This document shows, one piece after another, positions 30,708-45,500 of a stretch of DNA of 64,000 bases (its first letter is position 1; each line of letters begins with the position of its first letter). The stretch comes from Galeopsis tetrahit (lineage: Eukaryota > Streptophyta > Magnoliopsida > Lamiales > Lamiaceae), in the NCBI GenBank assembly GCA_963675135.1, contig OY776124.1, positions 22,752,066 to 22,816,065 on the forward strand. The letters are read 5' to 3'. The notes beneath the pieces were generated by a model. The model saw only the letters and a list, made by a program, of their open reading frames with translations. It searched no databases and had not been told where the DNA came from. Both the position numbers and the translations under genes were made by a program.

Positions 30708-33405
30708 TTTCACTAATTGGAAAAGAGTTAACCATTACCAATTCACATTGGTTCTAGGGTTGTTGTTTTCTATAACTCGTTTATAGTGCCATTTAACCTC
30801 TAAAATACCAAAATGAAGTGTTTTGTAGGATTGTTTGGTGACCAAGCAAACTTTATGTTTTCTTTATTTTGCGGAAATTCACATTCGTTAGTGCTCAAAA
30901 ACTCTATAGTTTTATCCCACTATAATGTGGACGTGCACTTTCTCCGATTCACTCATCCTCTCTTTTTGAAAAGTTTCACTTATTGCAAAAGAGTTAACCA
31001 TTACCAATTCACATTGGTTCTAGGGTTGTTGTTTTCTATAATAGTGCCATTTAACCTCTAAAATACCAAAATGAAGTGTTTTGTAGGATTGCTTGGTGAC
31101 CAAGCAAACTTTATGTTTTCTTTATTTTGCGGAAAATCACATTCGTTAGTGCTCAAAAACTCTAGTTTATCCTACTATAATGTGGAAGTGCACTTTCTCC
31201 GATTCACACATTCTCTCTTTTTGAAAAGTTTCACTAACTACAAAAGAGTTAACCATTACCAATTCACATTGGTTCTAGGGTTGTTGTTTTCTATAACTCG
31301 TTTATAGTGCCATTTAACCTCTAATATACCAAAATGAAGTGTTTTGTAGGATTTCTTGGTGACCAAGCAAACTTTATGTTTTCTTTATTTTGCGGAAAAT
31401 CACATTCGTTAGTGCTCAAAAACTCTAGTTTATCCCACTATAATGTGGAAGTGCACTTTCTCCGATTCACTGATCCTCTCTTTTTGAAAAGTTTCACTAA
31501 TTGCAAAAGAGTTAATCATTACCAATTCACATTGGTTCTAGGGTTGTTGTTTTCTATAACTCGTTTATAGTGTCATTTAACCTCAAAACTACCAAGATGA
31601 AGTGTTTTGTATGATTGCTTGGTGACCAGGAAAACTTTATGTTTTCTTTATTTTGCGGAAAATCACATTCGTTAGTGCTAAAAAATCTATAGTTTATCCC
31701 ACTATAATGTGGAAGTGCACTTTCTCCGATTCACTCATTCTCTGCTTTTGAAAAGTTTCACTAATTGCAAAAGAGTTAACCATTACCAATTCACATTGCT
31801 TCTAGGGTTGTTGTTTTCTATAATAGTGTCATTTAACCTCTAAAATACCAAAATGAAGTGTTTTGTAGGATTGCTTGGTGACCAAGCAAACTTTATGTTT
31901 TCTTTATTTTGCGGAAAATCACATTCGTTAGTGCTCAAAAACTCTATAGTTTTATCCCACTATAATGTGGACGTGCACTTTCTCCGATTCACTCATCCTC
32001 TCTTTTTGAAAAGTTTCACTAATTGCAAAAGAGTTAACCATTACCAATTCACATTGGTTCTAGGGTTGTTGTTTTCTATAATAGTGCCATTTAACCTCTA
32101 CAATACCAAAATGAAGTGTTTTGTAGGATTGCTTGATGACCAAGCAAACTTTATGTTTTCTTTATTTTGCGGAAAATCACATTCGTTAGTGCTAAAAAAA
32201 TCTATAGTTTATCCCACTATAATGTGGAAGTGCACTTTCTCCGATTCACTCATTCTCTGTTTTTGAAAAGTTTCACTAATTGCAAAAGAGTTAACCATTA
32301 CCAATTCACATTGGTTCTAGGGTTGTTGTTTTCTATAATAGTGTCATTTAACCTCTAAAATACCAAAATGAAGTGTTTTGTAGGATTGCTTGGTGACCAA
32401 GCAAACTTTATGTTTTCTTTATTTTGCGGAAAATCACATTCGTTAGTGCTCAAAAACTCTATAGTTTTATCCCACTATAATGTGGAAGTGCACTTTCTCC
32501 GATTCACTCATCCTCTCTTTTTGAAAAGTTTCACTAATTGCAAAAGAGTTAACAATTACCAATTCACATTGGTTCTAGGGTTGTTGTTTTCTATAATAGT
32601 GTCATTTAACCTCTAAAATACCAAAATGAAGTGTTTTGTAGGATTGCTTGGTGACCAAGCAAACTTTATGTTTTCTTTATTTTGCAAGAAATCGCATTCG
32701 TTAGTGCTAAAAAACTCTATAGTTTATCCCACTATAATGTGGAAGTGCACTTTCTCCGATTCACACATTCTCTCTTTTTGAAAAGTTTCACTAAATACAA
32801 AAGAGTTAACCATTACCAATTCACATTGGTTCTAGGGTTGTTGTTTTCTATAACTCGTTTATAGTGCCATTTAACCTCTAATATACCAAAATGAAGTGTT
32901 TTGTAGGATTGCTTGGTGACCAAGCAAACTTTATGTTTTCTTTATTTTGCGGAAAATCACATTCGTTAGTGCTCAAAAACTCTATAGTTTTATCCCACTA
33001 TAATGTGGACGTGCACTTTCTCCGATTCACTCATCCTCTCTTTTTGAAAAGTTTCACTAATTGCAAAAGAGTTAACCATTACCAATTCACATTGGTTCTA
33101 GGGTTGTTGTTTTCTATAATAGTGCCATTTAACCTCTAAAATACCAAAATGAAGTGTTTTGTAGGATTGCTAGGTGACCAAGCAAACTTTATGTTTTCTT
33201 TATTTTGCGGAAAATCACATTCGTTAGTGCTAAAAAAATCTATAGTTTATCCCACTATAATGTGGAAGTGCACTTTCTCCGATTCACTCATTCTCTGTTT
33301 TTGAAAAGTTTCACTAATTGCAAAAGAGTTAACCATTACCAATTCACATTGGTTCTAGGGTTGTTGTTTTCTATAATAGTGTCATTTAACCTCTAAAATA
33401 CCAAA

Positions 33406-36330
33406 ATGAAGTGTTTTGTAGGATTGCTTGGTGACCAAGCAAACTTTATGTTTTCTTTATTTTGCGGAAAATCACATTCGTTAGTGCTCAAAAACTCTAT
33501 AGTTTTATCCCACTATAATGTGGAAGTGCACTTTCTCCGATTCACTCATCCTCTCTTTTTGAAAAGTTTCACTAATTGCAAAAGAGTTAACAATTACCAA
33601 TTCACATTGGTTCTAGGGTTGTTGTTTTCTATAATAGTGTCATTTAACCTCTAAAATACCAAAATGAAGTGTTTTGTAGGATTGCTTGGTGACCAAGCAA
33701 ACTTTATGTTTTCTTTATTTTGCGGAAAATCGCATTCGTCAGTGCTCAAAAACTCTATAGTTTAACCCACTATAATGTGGAAGTGCACTTTCATCGATTC
33801 ACTCATTCTCTGTTTTTGAAAAGTTCACTAAGTTCAAAAGAGTTAACCATTACCAATTCACATTGGTTCTAGGGTTGTTGTTTTCTATAACTCGTTTATA
33901 GTGCCATTTAACCTCTAATATACCAAAATGAAGTGTTTTGTAGGATTGCTTGGTGACCAAGCAAACTTTATGTTTTCTTTATTTTGCGGAAAATCACATT
34001 CGTTAGTGCTCAAAAACTCTATAGTTTTATCCCACTATAATGTGGAAGTGCACTTTCTCCGATTCACTCATCCTCTCTTTTTGAAAAGTTTCACTAATTG
34101 CAAAAGAGTTAACAATTACCAATTCACATTGGTTCTAGGGTTGTTGTTTTCTATAATAGTGTCATTTAACCTATAAAATACCAAAATGAAGTGTTTTGTA
34201 GGATTGCTTGGTGACCAAGCAAACTTTATGTTTTCTTTATTTTGCGGAAAATCGCATTCGTTTGTGCTAAAAAATTCTATAGTTTATCCCACTATAATGT
34301 GGAAGTGCACTTTCTCCGATTCATACATTCTCTCTTTTTGAAAAGTTTCACTAATTGCAAAAGAGTTAACCATTACCAATTCACATGGGTTCTAGGGTTG
34401 TTGTTTTCTATAACTCGTTTATAGTGCCATTTAACCTCTAAAATACCAAAATGAAGTGTTTTGTAGGATTGTTTGGTGACCAAGCAAACTTTATGTTTTC
34501 TTTATTTTGCGGAAATTCACATTCGTTAGTGCTCAAAAACTCTATAGTTTTATCCCACTATAATGTGGACGTGCACTTTCTCCGATTCACTCATCCTCTC
34601 TTTTTGAAAAGTTTCACTTATTGCAAAAGAGTTAACCATTACCAATTCACATTGGTTCTAGGGTTGTTGTTTTCTATAATAGTGCCATTTAACCTCTAAA
34701 ATACCAAAATGAAGTGTTTTGTAGGATTGCTTGGTGACCAAGCAAACTTTATGTTTTCTTTATTTTGCGGAAAATCACATTCGTTAGTGCTCAAAAACTC
34801 TAGTTTATCCTACTATAATGTGGAAGTGCACTTTCTCCGATTCACACATTCTCTCTTTTTGAAAAGTTTCACTAACTACAAAAGAGTTAACCATTACCAA
34901 TTCACATTGGTTCTAGGGTTGTTGTTTTCTATAACTCGTTTATAGTGCCATTTAACCTCTAATATACCAAAATGAAGTGTTTTGTAGGATTTCTTGGTGA
35001 CCAAGCAAACTTTATGTTTTCTTTATTTTGCGGAAAATCACATTCGTTAGTGCTCAAAAACTCTAGTTTATCCCACTATAATGTGGAAGTGCACTTTCTC
35101 CGATTCACTGATCCTCTCTTTTTGAAAAGTTTCACTAATTGCAAAAGAGTTAATCATTACCAATTCACATTGGTTCTAGGGTTGTTGTTTTCTATAACTC
35201 GTTTATAGTGTCATTTAACCTCAAAACTACCAAGATGAAGTGTTTTGTATGATTGCTTGGTGACCAGGAAAACTTTATGTTTTCTTTATTTTGCGGAAAA
35301 TCACATTCGTTAGTGCTAAAAAATCTATAGTTTATCCCACTATAATGTGGAAGTGCACTTTCTCCGATTCACTCATTCTCTGTTTTTGAAAAGTTTCACT
35401 AATTGCAAAAGAGTTAACCATTACCAATTCACATTGGTTCTAGGGTTGTTGTTTTCTATAATAGTGTCATTTAACCTCTAAAATACCAAAATGAAGTGTT
35501 TTGTAGGATTGCTTGGTGACCAAGCAAACTTTATGTTTTCTTTATTTTGCGGAAAATCACATTCGTTAGTGCTCAAAAACTCTATAGTTTTATCCCACTA
35601 TAATGTGGACGTGCACTTTCTCCGATTCACTCATCCTCTCTTTTTGAAAAGTTTCACTAATTGCAAAAGAGTTAACCATTACCAATTCACATTGGTTCTA
35701 GGGTTGTTGTTTTCTATAATAGTGCCATTTAACCTCTACAATACCAAAATGAAGTGTTTTGTAGGATTGCTTGGTGACCAAGCAAACTTTATGTTTTCTT
35801 TATTTTGCGGAAAATCACATTCGTTAGTGCTAAAAAAATCTATAGTTTATCCCACTATAATGTGGAAGTGCACTTTCTCCGATTCACTCATTCTCTGTTT
35901 TTGAAAAGTTTCACTAATTGCAAAAGAGTTAACCATTACCAATTCACATTGGTTCTAGGGTTGTTGTTTTCTATAATAGTGTCATTTAACCTCTAAAATA
36001 CCAAAATGAAGTGTTTTGTAGGATTGCTTGGTGACCAAGCAAACTTTATGTTTTCTTTATTTTGCGGAAAATCACATTCGTTAGTGCTCAAAAACTCTAT
36101 AGTTTTATCCCACTATAATGTGGAAGTGCACTTTCTCCGATTCACTCATCCTCTCTTTTTGAAAAGTTTCACTAATTGCAAAAGAGTTAACAATTACCAA
36201 TTCACGTTGGTTCTAGGGTTGTTGTTTTCTATAATAGTATCATTTAACCTCTAAAATACCAAAATGAAGTGTTTTGTAGGATTGCTTGGTGACCAAGCAA
36301 ACTTTATGTTTTCTTTATTTTGCGGAAAAT
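33406..36330 (+). repeat. Three-copy ~2.9-kb satellite block, copy C (second empty site)
   Basis: This is the tandem neighbour of the interrupted block. With the retrotransposon and one target-site copy removed, it lies 3638 bp (14 monomers) downstream of the broken copy. AAAAG at 34341-34345, followed directly by TTTCACTAATTGC, is the unoccupied insertion site. Private changes include CGTTTGTGC near 34260 and CACATGGGTTC near 34385. Because the element is present in only one of the three blocks, the block duplication most simply came first. Confidence 0.8.
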
Positions 36331-39300
36331 CGCATTCGTTAGTGCTAAAAAACTCTATAGTTTATCCCACTATAATGTGGAAGTGCACTTTCTCCGATTC
36401 ATACATTCTCTCTTTTTGAAAAGTTTCACTAATTGCAAAAGAGTTAACCATTACCAATTCACATTGGTTCTAGGGTTGTTGTTTTCTATAACTCGTTTAT
36501 AGTGTCATTTAACCTCTAAAATACCAAAATGAAGTGTTTTGTAGGATTGCTTGGTGACCAAGCAAACTTTATGTTTTCTTTATTTTGCGGAAAATCACAT
36601 TCGTTAGTGCTAAAAAACTCCATAGTTTATCCCACTATAATGTGGACGTGCACTTTCTCCGATTCACTCATCCTCTCTTTTTGAAAAGTTTCACTAATTG
36701 CAAAAGAGTTAACCATTAACAATTCACATTGGTTCTAGGGTTGTTGTTTTCTATAATAGTGCCATTTAACCTCTAAAATACCAAAATGAAGTGTTTTGTA
36801 GGATTGCTTGGTGACCAAGCAAACTTTATGTTTTCTTTATTTTTCGAAAAATCGCATTCGTCTGTGCTAAAAAACTCTATAGTTTAACCCACTATAATGT
36901 GGAAGTGCACTTTCATCGATTCACTCATTCTCTGTTTTTGAAAAGTTTCACTAAGTTCAAAAGAGTTAACCATTACCAATTCACATTGGTTATAGGGTTG
37001 TTGTTTTCTATAACTCGTTTATAGTGCCATTTAACCTCTAATATACCAAAATGAAGTGTTTTGTAGGATTGCTTGGTGACCAAGCAAACTTTATGTTTTC
37101 TTTATTTTGCGGAAAATCACATTCGTTAGTGCTCAAAAACTCTATAGTTTTATCCCACTATAATGTGGAAGTGCACTTTCTCCGATTCACTCATCCTCTC
37201 TTTTTGAAAAGTTTCACTAATTGCAAAAGAGTTAACAATTACCAATTCACATTGGTTCTAGGGTTGTTGTTTTCTATAATAGTGTCATTTAACCTATAAA
37301 ATACCAAAATGAAGTGTTTTGTAGGATTGCTTGGTGACCAAGCAAACTTTATGTTTTCTTTATTTTGCGGAAAATCGCATTCGTTAGTGCTAAAAAACTC
37401 TATAGTTTATCCCACTATAATGTGGAAGTGCACTTTCTCCGATTCATACATTCTCTCTTTTTGAAAAGTTTCACTAATTGCAAAAGAGTTAACCATTACC
37501 AATTCACATTGGTTCTAGGGTTGTTGTTTTCTATAACTCGTTTATAGTGTCATTTAACCTCTAAAATACCAAAATGAAGTGTTTTGTAGGATTGCTTGGT
37601 GACCAAGCAAACTTTATGTTTTCTTTATTTTGCGAAAAATCACATTCGTTAGTGCTAAAAAACTCTATAGTTTATCCCACTATAATGTGGACGTGCACTT
37701 TCTCCGATTCACTCATCCTCTCTTTTTGAAAAGTTTCACTAATTGCAAAAGAGTTAACCATTACCAATTCACATTGGTTCTAGGGTTGTTGTTTTCTATA
37801 ATAGTGCCATTTAACCTCTAAAATACCAAAATGAAGTGTTTTGTAGGATTGCTTGGTGACCAAGCAAACTTTATGTTTTCTTTATTTTGCGGAAAATCAC
37901 ATTCGTTAGTGCTCAAAAACTCTAGTTTATCCTACTATAATGTGGAAGTGCACTTTCTCCGATTCACACATTCTCTCTTTTTGAAAAGTTTCACTAACTA
38001 CAAAAGAGTTAACCATTACCAATTCACATTGGTTCTAGGGTTGTTGTTTTCTATAACTCGTTTATAGTGCCATTTAACCTCTAATATACCAAAATGAAGT
38101 GTTTTGTAGGATTTCTTGGTGACCAAGCAAACTTTATGTTTTCTTTATTTTGCGGAAAATCACATTCGTTAGTGCTCAAAAACTCTAGTTTATCCCACTA
38201 TAATGTGGAAGTGCACTTTCTCCGATTCACTCATCCTCTCTTTTTGAAAAGTTTCACTAATTGCAAAAGAGTTAATCATTACCAATTCACATTGGTTCTA
38301 GGGTTGTTGTTTTCTATAACTCGCTTATAGTGTCATTTAACCTCAAAACTACCAAGATAAAGTGTTTTGTATGATTGCTTGGTGACCAGGAAAACTTTAT
38401 GTTTTCTTTATTTTGCGGAAAATCACATTCGTTAGTGCTAAAAAATCTATAGTTTATCCCACTATAATGTGGAAGTGCACTTTCTCCGATTCACTCATTC
38501 TCTGTTTTTGAAAAGTTTCACTAATTGCAAAAAAGTTAACCATTACCAATTCACATTGGTTCTAGGGTTGTTGTTTTCTATAATAGTGTCATTTAACCTC
38601 TAAAATACCAAAATGAAGTGTTTTGTAGGATTGCTTGGTGACCAAGCAAACTTTATGTTTTCTTTATTTTGCAGAAAATCACATTCGTTAGTGCTCAAAA
38701 ACTCTATAGTTTTATCCCACTATAATGTGGACGTGCACTTTCTCCGATTCACTCATCCTCTCTTTTTGAAAAGTTTCACTAATTGCAAAAGAGTTAACCA
38801 TTACCAATTCACATTGGTTCTAGGGTTGTTGTTTTCTATAATAGTGCCATTTAACCTCTAAAATACCAAAATGAAGTGTTTTTTAGGATTGCTTGGTGAC
38901 CAAGCAAACTTTATGTTTTCTTTATTTTGCGGAAAATCACATTCGTTAGTGCTCAAAAACTCTATAGTTTTATCCCACTATAATGTGGAAGTGCACTTTC
39001 TCCGATTCACTCATCCTCTCTTTTTGAAAAGTTTCACTAATTGCAAAAGAGTTAACAATTACCAATTCACATTGGTTCTAGGGTTGTTGTTTTCTATAAT
39101 AGTGTCATTTAACCTCTAAAATACCAAAATGAAGTGTTTTGTAGGATTGCTTGGTGACCAAGCAAACTTTATGTTTTCTTTATTTTGCGGAAAATCGCAT
39201 TCGTCAGTGCTCAAAAACTCTATAGTTTAACCCACTATAATGTGGAAGTGCACTTTCATCGATTCACTCATTCTCTGTTTTTGAAAAGTTTCACTAAGTT

Positions 39301-40173
39301 CAAAAGAGTTAACCATTACCAATTCACATTGGTTCTAGGGTTGTTGTTTTCTATAACTCGTTTATAGTGCCATTTAACCTCTAATATACCAAAATGAAGT
39401 GTTTTGTAGGATTGCTTGGTGACCAAGCAAACTTTATGTTTTCTTTATTTTGCGGAAAATCACATTCGTTAGTGCTCAAAAACTCTATAGTTTTATCCCA
39501 CTATAATGTGGAAGTGCACTTTCTCCGATTCACTCATCCTCTCTTTTTGAAAAGTTTCACTAATTGCAAAAGAGTTAACAATTACCAATTCACATTGGTT
39601 CTAGGGTTGTTGTTTTCTATAATAGTGTCATTTAACCTATAAAATACCAAAATGAAGTGTTTTGTAGGATTGCTTGGTGACCAAGCAAACTTTATGTTTT
39701 CTTTATTTTGCGGAAAATCGCATTCGTTAGTGCTAAAAAACTCTATAGTTTATCCCACTATAATGTGGAAGTGCACTTTCTCCGATTCATACATTCTCTC
39801 TTTTTGAAAAGTTTCACTAATTGCAAAAGAGTTAACCATTACCAATTCACATTGGTTCTAGGGTTATTGTTTTCAATAACTCGTTTATAGTGCCATTTAA
39901 CCTCTAAAATACCAAAATGAAGTGTTTTGTAGGATTGTTTGGTGACCAAGCAAACTTTATGTTTTCTTTATTTTGCGGAAAATCCCATTCGTTAGTGCTA
40001 AAAAACTCTATAGTTTATCCCACTATAATGTGGACGTGCACTTTCTCCGATTCACTCATCCTCTCTTTTTGAAAAGTTTCACTAATTGCAAAAGAGTTAA
40101 CCATTACCAATTCACATTGGTTCTAGGGTTGTTGTTTTCTATAATAGTGCCATTTAACCTCTAAAATACCAAA

Positions 40174-41400
40174 ATGAAATGTTTTGTAGGATTGCTTGGT
40201 GACCAAGCAAACTTTATGTTTTCTTTATTTTGCGGAAAATCGCATTCGTTAGTGCTAAAAAACTCTATAGTTTATCCCATTATAATGTGGAAGTGCACTT
40301 TCTCTGATTCATACATTCTCTCTTTTTGAAAAGTTTCACTAATTGCAAAAGAGTTAACCATTACCAATTCACATTGGCTCTAGGGTTGTTGTTTTCTATA
40401 ACCCGTTTATAGTGCCATTTAACCTCTAAAATACCAAAATGAAGTGTTTTGTAGGATTGCTTGGTGACCAAGCAAACTTTATGTTTTCTTTATTTTGCGG
40501 AAAATCACATTCGTTAGTGCTCAAAAACTCTATAGTTTTATCCCACTATAATGTGGAAGTGCAGTTTCTCCGATTCACTCATCCTCTCTTTTTGAAAAGT
40601 TTCACTAATTGCAAAAGAGTTAACAATTACCAATTCACATTGGTTCTAGGGTTGTTGTTTTCTATAATAGTGTCATTTAACCTCTAAAATACCAAAATAA
40701 AGTGTTTTGTAGGATTGCTTGGTGACCAAGCAAACTTTATGTTTTCTTTATTTTGCGGAAAATCACATTCGTTAGTGCTAAAAAACTCCATAGTTTATCC
40801 CACTATAATGTGGACGTGCACTTTCTCCGATTCACTCATCCTCTCTTTTTGAAAAGTTTCACTAATTGCAAAAGAGTTAACCATTAACAATTCACATTGG
40901 TTCTAGGGTTGTTGTTTTCTATAATAGTGCCATTTAACCTCTAAAATAACAAAATGAAGTGTTTTGTAGGATTGCTTGGTGACCAAGCAAACTTTATGTT
41001 TTCTTTATTTTGCGGAAAATCGCATTCGTTAGTGCTAAAAAACTCTATAGTTTATCCCATTATAATGTGGAAGTGCACTTTCTCTGATTCATACATTCTC
41101 TCTTTTTGAAAAGTTTCACTAATTGCAAAAGAGTTAACCATTACCAATTCACATTGGCTCTAGGGTTGTTGTTTTCTATAACCCGTTTATAGTGCCATTT
41201 AACCTCTAAAATACCAAAATGAAGTGTTTTGTAGGATTGCTTGGTGACCAAGCAAACTTTATGTTTTCTTTATTTTGCGGAAAATCACATTCGTTAGTGC
41301 TCAAAAACTCTATAGTTTTATCCCACTATAATGTGGAAGTGCAGTTTCTCCGATTCACTCATCCTCTCTTTTTGAAAAGTTTCACTAATTGCAAAAGAGT
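40174..41400 (+). repeat. Local duplication of two monomers (780-bp step) with private variants
   Basis: 40174-~40620 is repeated at 40954-~41400. Both copies hold CCCATTATAATG, TCTCTGATTC, GGCTCTAGGG, ACCCGTTTATAG and, in the next monomer, GTGCAGTTTCTCC (about 40558 and 41338). The first of these monomers also recurs alone at about 42527 and 45650. After about 40620/41400 the two copies join different subtypes. Confidence 0.7.
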
Positions 41401-42519
41401 TAACCATTACCAATTCACATTGGTTATAGGGTTGTTGTTTTCTATAACTCGTTTATAGTGCCATTTAACCTCTAATATACCAAAATGAAGTGTTTTGTAG
41501 GATTGCTTGGTGACCAAGCAAACTTTATGTTTTCTTTATTTTGCGGAAAATCACATTCGTTAGTGCTCAAAAACTCTATAGTTTTATCCCACTATAATGT
41601 GGAAGTGCACTTTCTCCGATTCACTCATCCTCTCTTTTTGAAAAGTTTCACTAATTGCAAAAGAGTTAACAATTACCAATTCACATTGGTTCTAGGGTTG
41701 TTGTTTTCTATAATAGTGTCATTTAACCTATAAAATACCAAAATGAAGTGTTTTGTAGGATTGCTTGGTGACCAAGCAAACTTTATGTTTTCTTTATTTT
41801 GCGGAAAATCGCATTCGTTAGTGCTAAAAAACTCTATAGTTTATCCCACTATAATGTGGAAGTGCACTTTCTCCGATTCATACATTCTCTCTTTTTGAAA
41901 AGTTTCACTAATTGCAAAAGAGTTAACCATTACCAATTCACATTGGTTCTAGGGTTGTTGTTTTCTATAACTCGTTTATAGTGTCATTTAACCTCTAAAA
42001 TACCAAAATGAAGTGTTTTGTAGGATTGCTTGGTGACCAAGCAAACTTTATGTTTTCTTTATTTTGCGAAAAATCACATTCGTTAGTGCTAAAAAACTCT
42101 ATAGTTTATCCCACTATAATGTGGACGTGCACTTTCTCCGATTCACTCATCCTCTCTTTTTGAAAAGTTTCACTAATTGCAAAAGAGTTAACCATTACCA
42201 ATTCACATTGGTTCTAGGGTTGTTGTTTTCTATAATAGTGCCATTTAACCTCTAAAATACCAAAAATGAAGTGTTTTGTAGGATTGCTTGGTGACCAAGC
42301 AAACTTTATGTTTTCTTTATTTTGCGGAAAATCACATTCGTTAGTGCTAAAAAACTCTATAGTTTAATCCCACTATAATGTGGAAGTGCACTTTCTCCGA
42401 TTCACTCATCCTCTCTTTTTGAAAAGTTTCACTAATTGCAAAAGAGTTAACAATTACCAATTCACATTGGTTCTAGGGTTGTTGTTTTCTATAATAGTGT
42501 CATTTAACCTCTAAAATAC

Positions 42520-45500
42520 CAAAATAAAGTGTTTTGTAGGATTGCTTGGTGACCAAGCAAACTTTATGTTTTCTTTATTTTGCGGAAAATCGCATTCGTT
42601 AGTGCTAAAAAACTCTATAGTTTATCCCATTATAATGTGGAAGTGCACTTTCTCTGATTCATACATTCTCTCTTTTTGAAAAGTTTCACTAATTGCAAAA
42701 GAGTTAACCATTACCAATTCACATTGGCTCTAGGGTTGTTGTTTTCTATAACCCGTTTATAGTGCCATTTAACCTCTAAAATACCAAAATGAAGTGTTTT
42801 GTAGGATTGCTTGGTGACCAAGCAAACTTTATGTTTTCTTTATTTTGCGGAAAATCACATTCGTTAGTGCTAAAAAAGCTCCATAGTTTATCCCACTATA
42901 ATGTGGACGTGCACTTTCTCCGATTCACTCATCCTCTCTTTTTGAAAAGTTTCACTAATTGCAAAAGAGTTAACCATTACCAATTCACATTGGTTCTAGG
43001 GTTGTTGTTTTCTATAATAGTGCCATTTAACCTCTAAAATACCAAAATGAAGTGTTTTGTAGGATTGCTTGGTGACCAAGCAAACTTTATGTTTTCTTTA
43101 TTTTGCGGAAAATCACATTCGTTAGTGCTCAAAAACTCTAGTTTATCCTACTATAATGTGGAAGTGCACTTTCTCCGATTCACACATTCTCTCTTTTTGA
43201 AAAGTTTCACTAACTACAAAAGAGTTAACCATTACCAATTCACATTGGTTCTAGGGTTGTTGTTTTCTATAACTCGTTTATAGTGCCATTTAACCTCTAA
43301 TATACCAAAATGAAGTGTTTTGTAGGATTTCTTGGTGACCAAGCAAACTTTATGTTTTCTTTATTTTGCGGAAAATCACATTCGTTAGTGCTCAAAAACT
43401 CTAGTTTATCCCACTATAATGTGGAAGTGCACTTTCTCCGATTCACTCATCCTCTCTTTTTGAAAAGTTTCACTAATTGCAAAAGAGTTAATCATTACCA
43501 ATTCACATTGGTTCTAGGGTTGTTGTTTTCTATAACTCGCTTATAGTGTCATTTAACCTCAAAACTACCAAGATAAAGTGTTTTGTATGATTGCTTGGTG
43601 ACCAGGAAAACTTTATGTTTTCTTTATTTTGCGGAAAATCACATTCGTTAGTGCTAAAAAATCTATAGTTTATCCCACTATAATGTGGAAGTGCACTTTC
43701 TCCGATTCACTCATTCTCTGTTTTTGAAAAGTTTCACTAATTGCAAAAGAGTTAACCATTACCAATTCACATTGGTTCTAGGGTTGTTGTTTTCTATAAT
43801 AGTGTCATTTAACCTCTAAAATACCAAAATGAAGTGTTTTGTAGGATTGCTTGGTGACCAAGCAAACTTTATGTTTTCTTTATTTTGCGGAAAATCACAT
43901 TCGTTAGTGCTCAAAAACTCTATAGTTTTATCCCACTATAATGTGGACGTGCACTTTCTCCGATTCACTCATCCTCTCTTTTTGAAAAGTTTCACTAATT
44001 GCAAAAGAGTTAACCATTACCAATTCACATTGGTTCTAGGGTTGTTGTTTTCTATAATAGTGCCATTTAACCTCTAAAATACCAAAATGAAGTGTTTTGT
44101 AGGATTGCTTGGTGACCAAGCAAACTTTATGTTTTCTTTATTTTGCGGAAAATCACATTCGTTAGTGCTAAAAAAATCTACAGTTTATCCCACTATAATG
44201 TGGAAGTGCACTTTCTCCGATTCACTCATTCTCTGTTTTTGAAAAGTTTCACTAATTGCAAAAGAGTTAACCATTACCAATTCACATTGGTTCTAGGGTT
44301 GTTGTTTTTTATAATAGTGTCATTTAACCTATAAAATACCAAAATGAAGTGTTTTGTAGGATTGCTTGGTGACCAAGCAAACTTTATGTTTTCTTTATTT
44401 TGCGGAAAATCACATTCGTTAGTGCTCAAAAACTCTATAGTTTTATCCCACTATAATGTGGAAGTGCACTTTCTCCGATTCACTCATCCTCTCTTTTTGA
44501 AAAGTTTCACTAATTGCAAAAGAGTTAACAATTACCAATTCACATTGGTTCTAGGGTTATTGTTTTCTATAATAGTGTCATTTAACCTCTAAAATACCAA
44601 AATGAAGTGTTTTGTAGGATTGCTTGGTGACCAAGCAAACTTTATGTTTTCTTTATTTTGCGGAAAATCGCATTCGTCAGTGCTCAAAAACTCTATAGTT
44701 TAACCCACTATAATGTGGAAGTGCACTTTCATCGATTCACTCATTCTCTGTTTTTGAAAAGTTTCACTAAGTTCAAAAGAGTTAACCATTACCAATTCAC
44801 ATTGGTTCTAGGGTTGTTGTTTTCTATAACTCGTTTATAGTGCCATTTAACCTCTAATATACCAAAATGAAGTGTTTTGTAGGATTGCTTGGTGACCAAG
44901 CAAACTTTATGTTTTCTTTATTTTGCAGAAAATCACATTCGTTAGTGCTCAAAAACTCTATAGTTTTATCCCACTATAATGTGGAAGTGCACTTTCTCCG
45001 ATTCACTCATCCTCTCTTTTTGAAAAGTTTCACTAATTGCAAAAGAGTTAACAATTACCAATTCACATTGGTTCTAGGGTTGTTGTTTTCTATAATAGTG
45101 TCATTTAACCTATAAAATACCAAAATGAAGTGTTTTGTAGGATTGCTTGGTGACCAAGCAAACTTTATGTTTTCTTTATTTTGCGGAAAATCGCATTCGT
45201 TAGTGCTAAAAAACTCTATAGTTTATCCCACTATAATGTGGAAGTGCACTTTCTCCGATTCATACATTCTCTCTTTTTGAAAAGTTTCACTAATTGCAAA
45301 AGAGTTAACCATTACCAATTCACATTGGTTCTAGGGTTATTGTTTTCTATAACTCGTTTATAGTGCCATTTAACCTCTAAAATACCAAAATGAAGTGTTT
45401 TGTAGGATTGTTTGGTGACCAAGCAAACTTTATGTTTTCTTTATTTTGCGGAAAATCCCATTCGTTAGTGCTAAAAAACTCTATAGTTTATCCCACTATA

